Assembly (NCBI RefSeq): GCF_000720475.1
Contig: NZ_JOAP01000073.1
Span: 1 to 24,266 of the forward strand
DNA length: 24,266 nucleotides
DNA from: Streptomyces aureocirculatus
GTDB lineage: Bacteria > Actinomycetota > Actinomycetes > Streptomycetales > Streptomycetaceae
Direction of reading: 5' to 3'
Position numbers and translations under genes: made by a program. This document shows positions 24,172 through 24,266 of the stretch, one piece after another. Numbering within the stretch: the first letter of the stretch is position 1; every line of letters starts with the position of its first letter. Below the pieces are notes generated by a model. It did no database searches. It had not been told where the DNA came from and worked only from the letters and a program-made list of their open reading frames with translations.

Positions 24172-24266
24172 GAGATTATCTCATTTGGCTCGGTAGGCTT
24201 TGGGGCGTGACAGGGATCGTTGAGCGGTTGGTGCCGGATGAGCTGTGGGAACTGTTTCAGCGGGTG
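24172..24266 (+). mobile_element. Left end of an insertion sequence
   Basis: Directly after the recombinase stop comes AGAGATTATCTCATTTGGCT, an AT-richer stretch with a GAGATTATCTC palindrome that looks like an IS terminal repeat, followed by a transposase start. The insertion point therefore lies within a few bases of 24171. The rest of the element is outside the window. Confidence 0.6.
24207..24266 (+). CDS. IS5-type transposase, first 20 codons
   Basis: From GTG 24207 the codons read VTGIVERLVPDELWELFQRV, the characteristic opening of Streptomyces IS5-family transposases (an LVPDxLWxLFxRV start preceding the DUF4096-like domain). A GGCTTTGGGG tract precedes the start. The gene runs off the window. 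It is a different transposase type from the remnant at 6548-7093, which starts MRQRRYPSDTTDLEW. Confidence 0.7.
   Translation, partial: MTGIVERLVPDELWELFQRV

Overview
The window is very GC-rich, with GTG starts, ATGA/GTGA gene overlaps, a SARP-type regulator and RsbW-like ATPase; this points to a filamentous actinomycete, most likely Streptomyces, and to an accessory part of its genome. Most of it is mobile or damaged DNA around two better-preserved metabolic/regulatory blocks. All calls come from reading the sequence; no database search was run.

Left part (1-1140): an anti-sigma-factor-like ATPase gene, then about 470 bases with no recognisable gene. Recombinase block (1138-9861, all minus strand): two head-to-tail copies of a Tn554-like tyrosine-recombinase module. 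The left copy has tnpA-like (one frameshift), tnpB-like (intact, 870 aa) and tnpC-like (one frameshift) genes, followed by two more genes. All five are joined by 4-base ATGA or GTGA overlaps. The last encodes a membrane-anchored protein whose C-terminus is the tail of a LexA-type protease, cut by an amber codon exactly where LexA has a Trp. The right copy is more decayed: tnpA-like with two frameshifts, tnpB-like with two compensating frameshifts and no catalytic domain. Between the copies lies an IS5-type transposase remnant. Both modules begin with a pair of CGGTAAA motifs about 68 bases apart. Just right of the block is what looks like the cut-off 5' end of a secreted-protein gene.

Middle (10265-14916): an intact SARP/AfsR-like regulator (BTAD, NB-ARC, TPR) followed by a SAM-dependent O-methyltransferase and a hypothetical gene, a likely secondary-metabolism fragment. 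At 14892-14933 is a perfect 18-base inverted repeat. Next come a serine resolvase (minus) and a quinone-oxidoreductase-type gene (plus), both missing their 5' ends at one shared junction near 15450.

Catabolic block (16219-21001): a TetR regulator diverges from a minus-strand gene set: exported SMP-30-like beta-propeller, SDR with a degraded catalytic tetrad, 4,5-dihydroxyphthalate-decarboxylase-like protein, and a second copy of the latter fused in frame to an alpha/beta-hydrolase tail. Two 16-base imperfect palindromes between TetR and the propeller gene are candidate operators.

Right end (21064-24266): low-information DNA, a double zinc-ribbon protein, hypothetical genes, a small serine recombinase with a probable frameshift near its start, and the first 20 codons of an IS transposase running off the window. 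The repeated theme is mobile-gene decay (about seven small indels and one nonsense codon, almost all in recombinase genes) and in-frame chimeras made at short shared codons.
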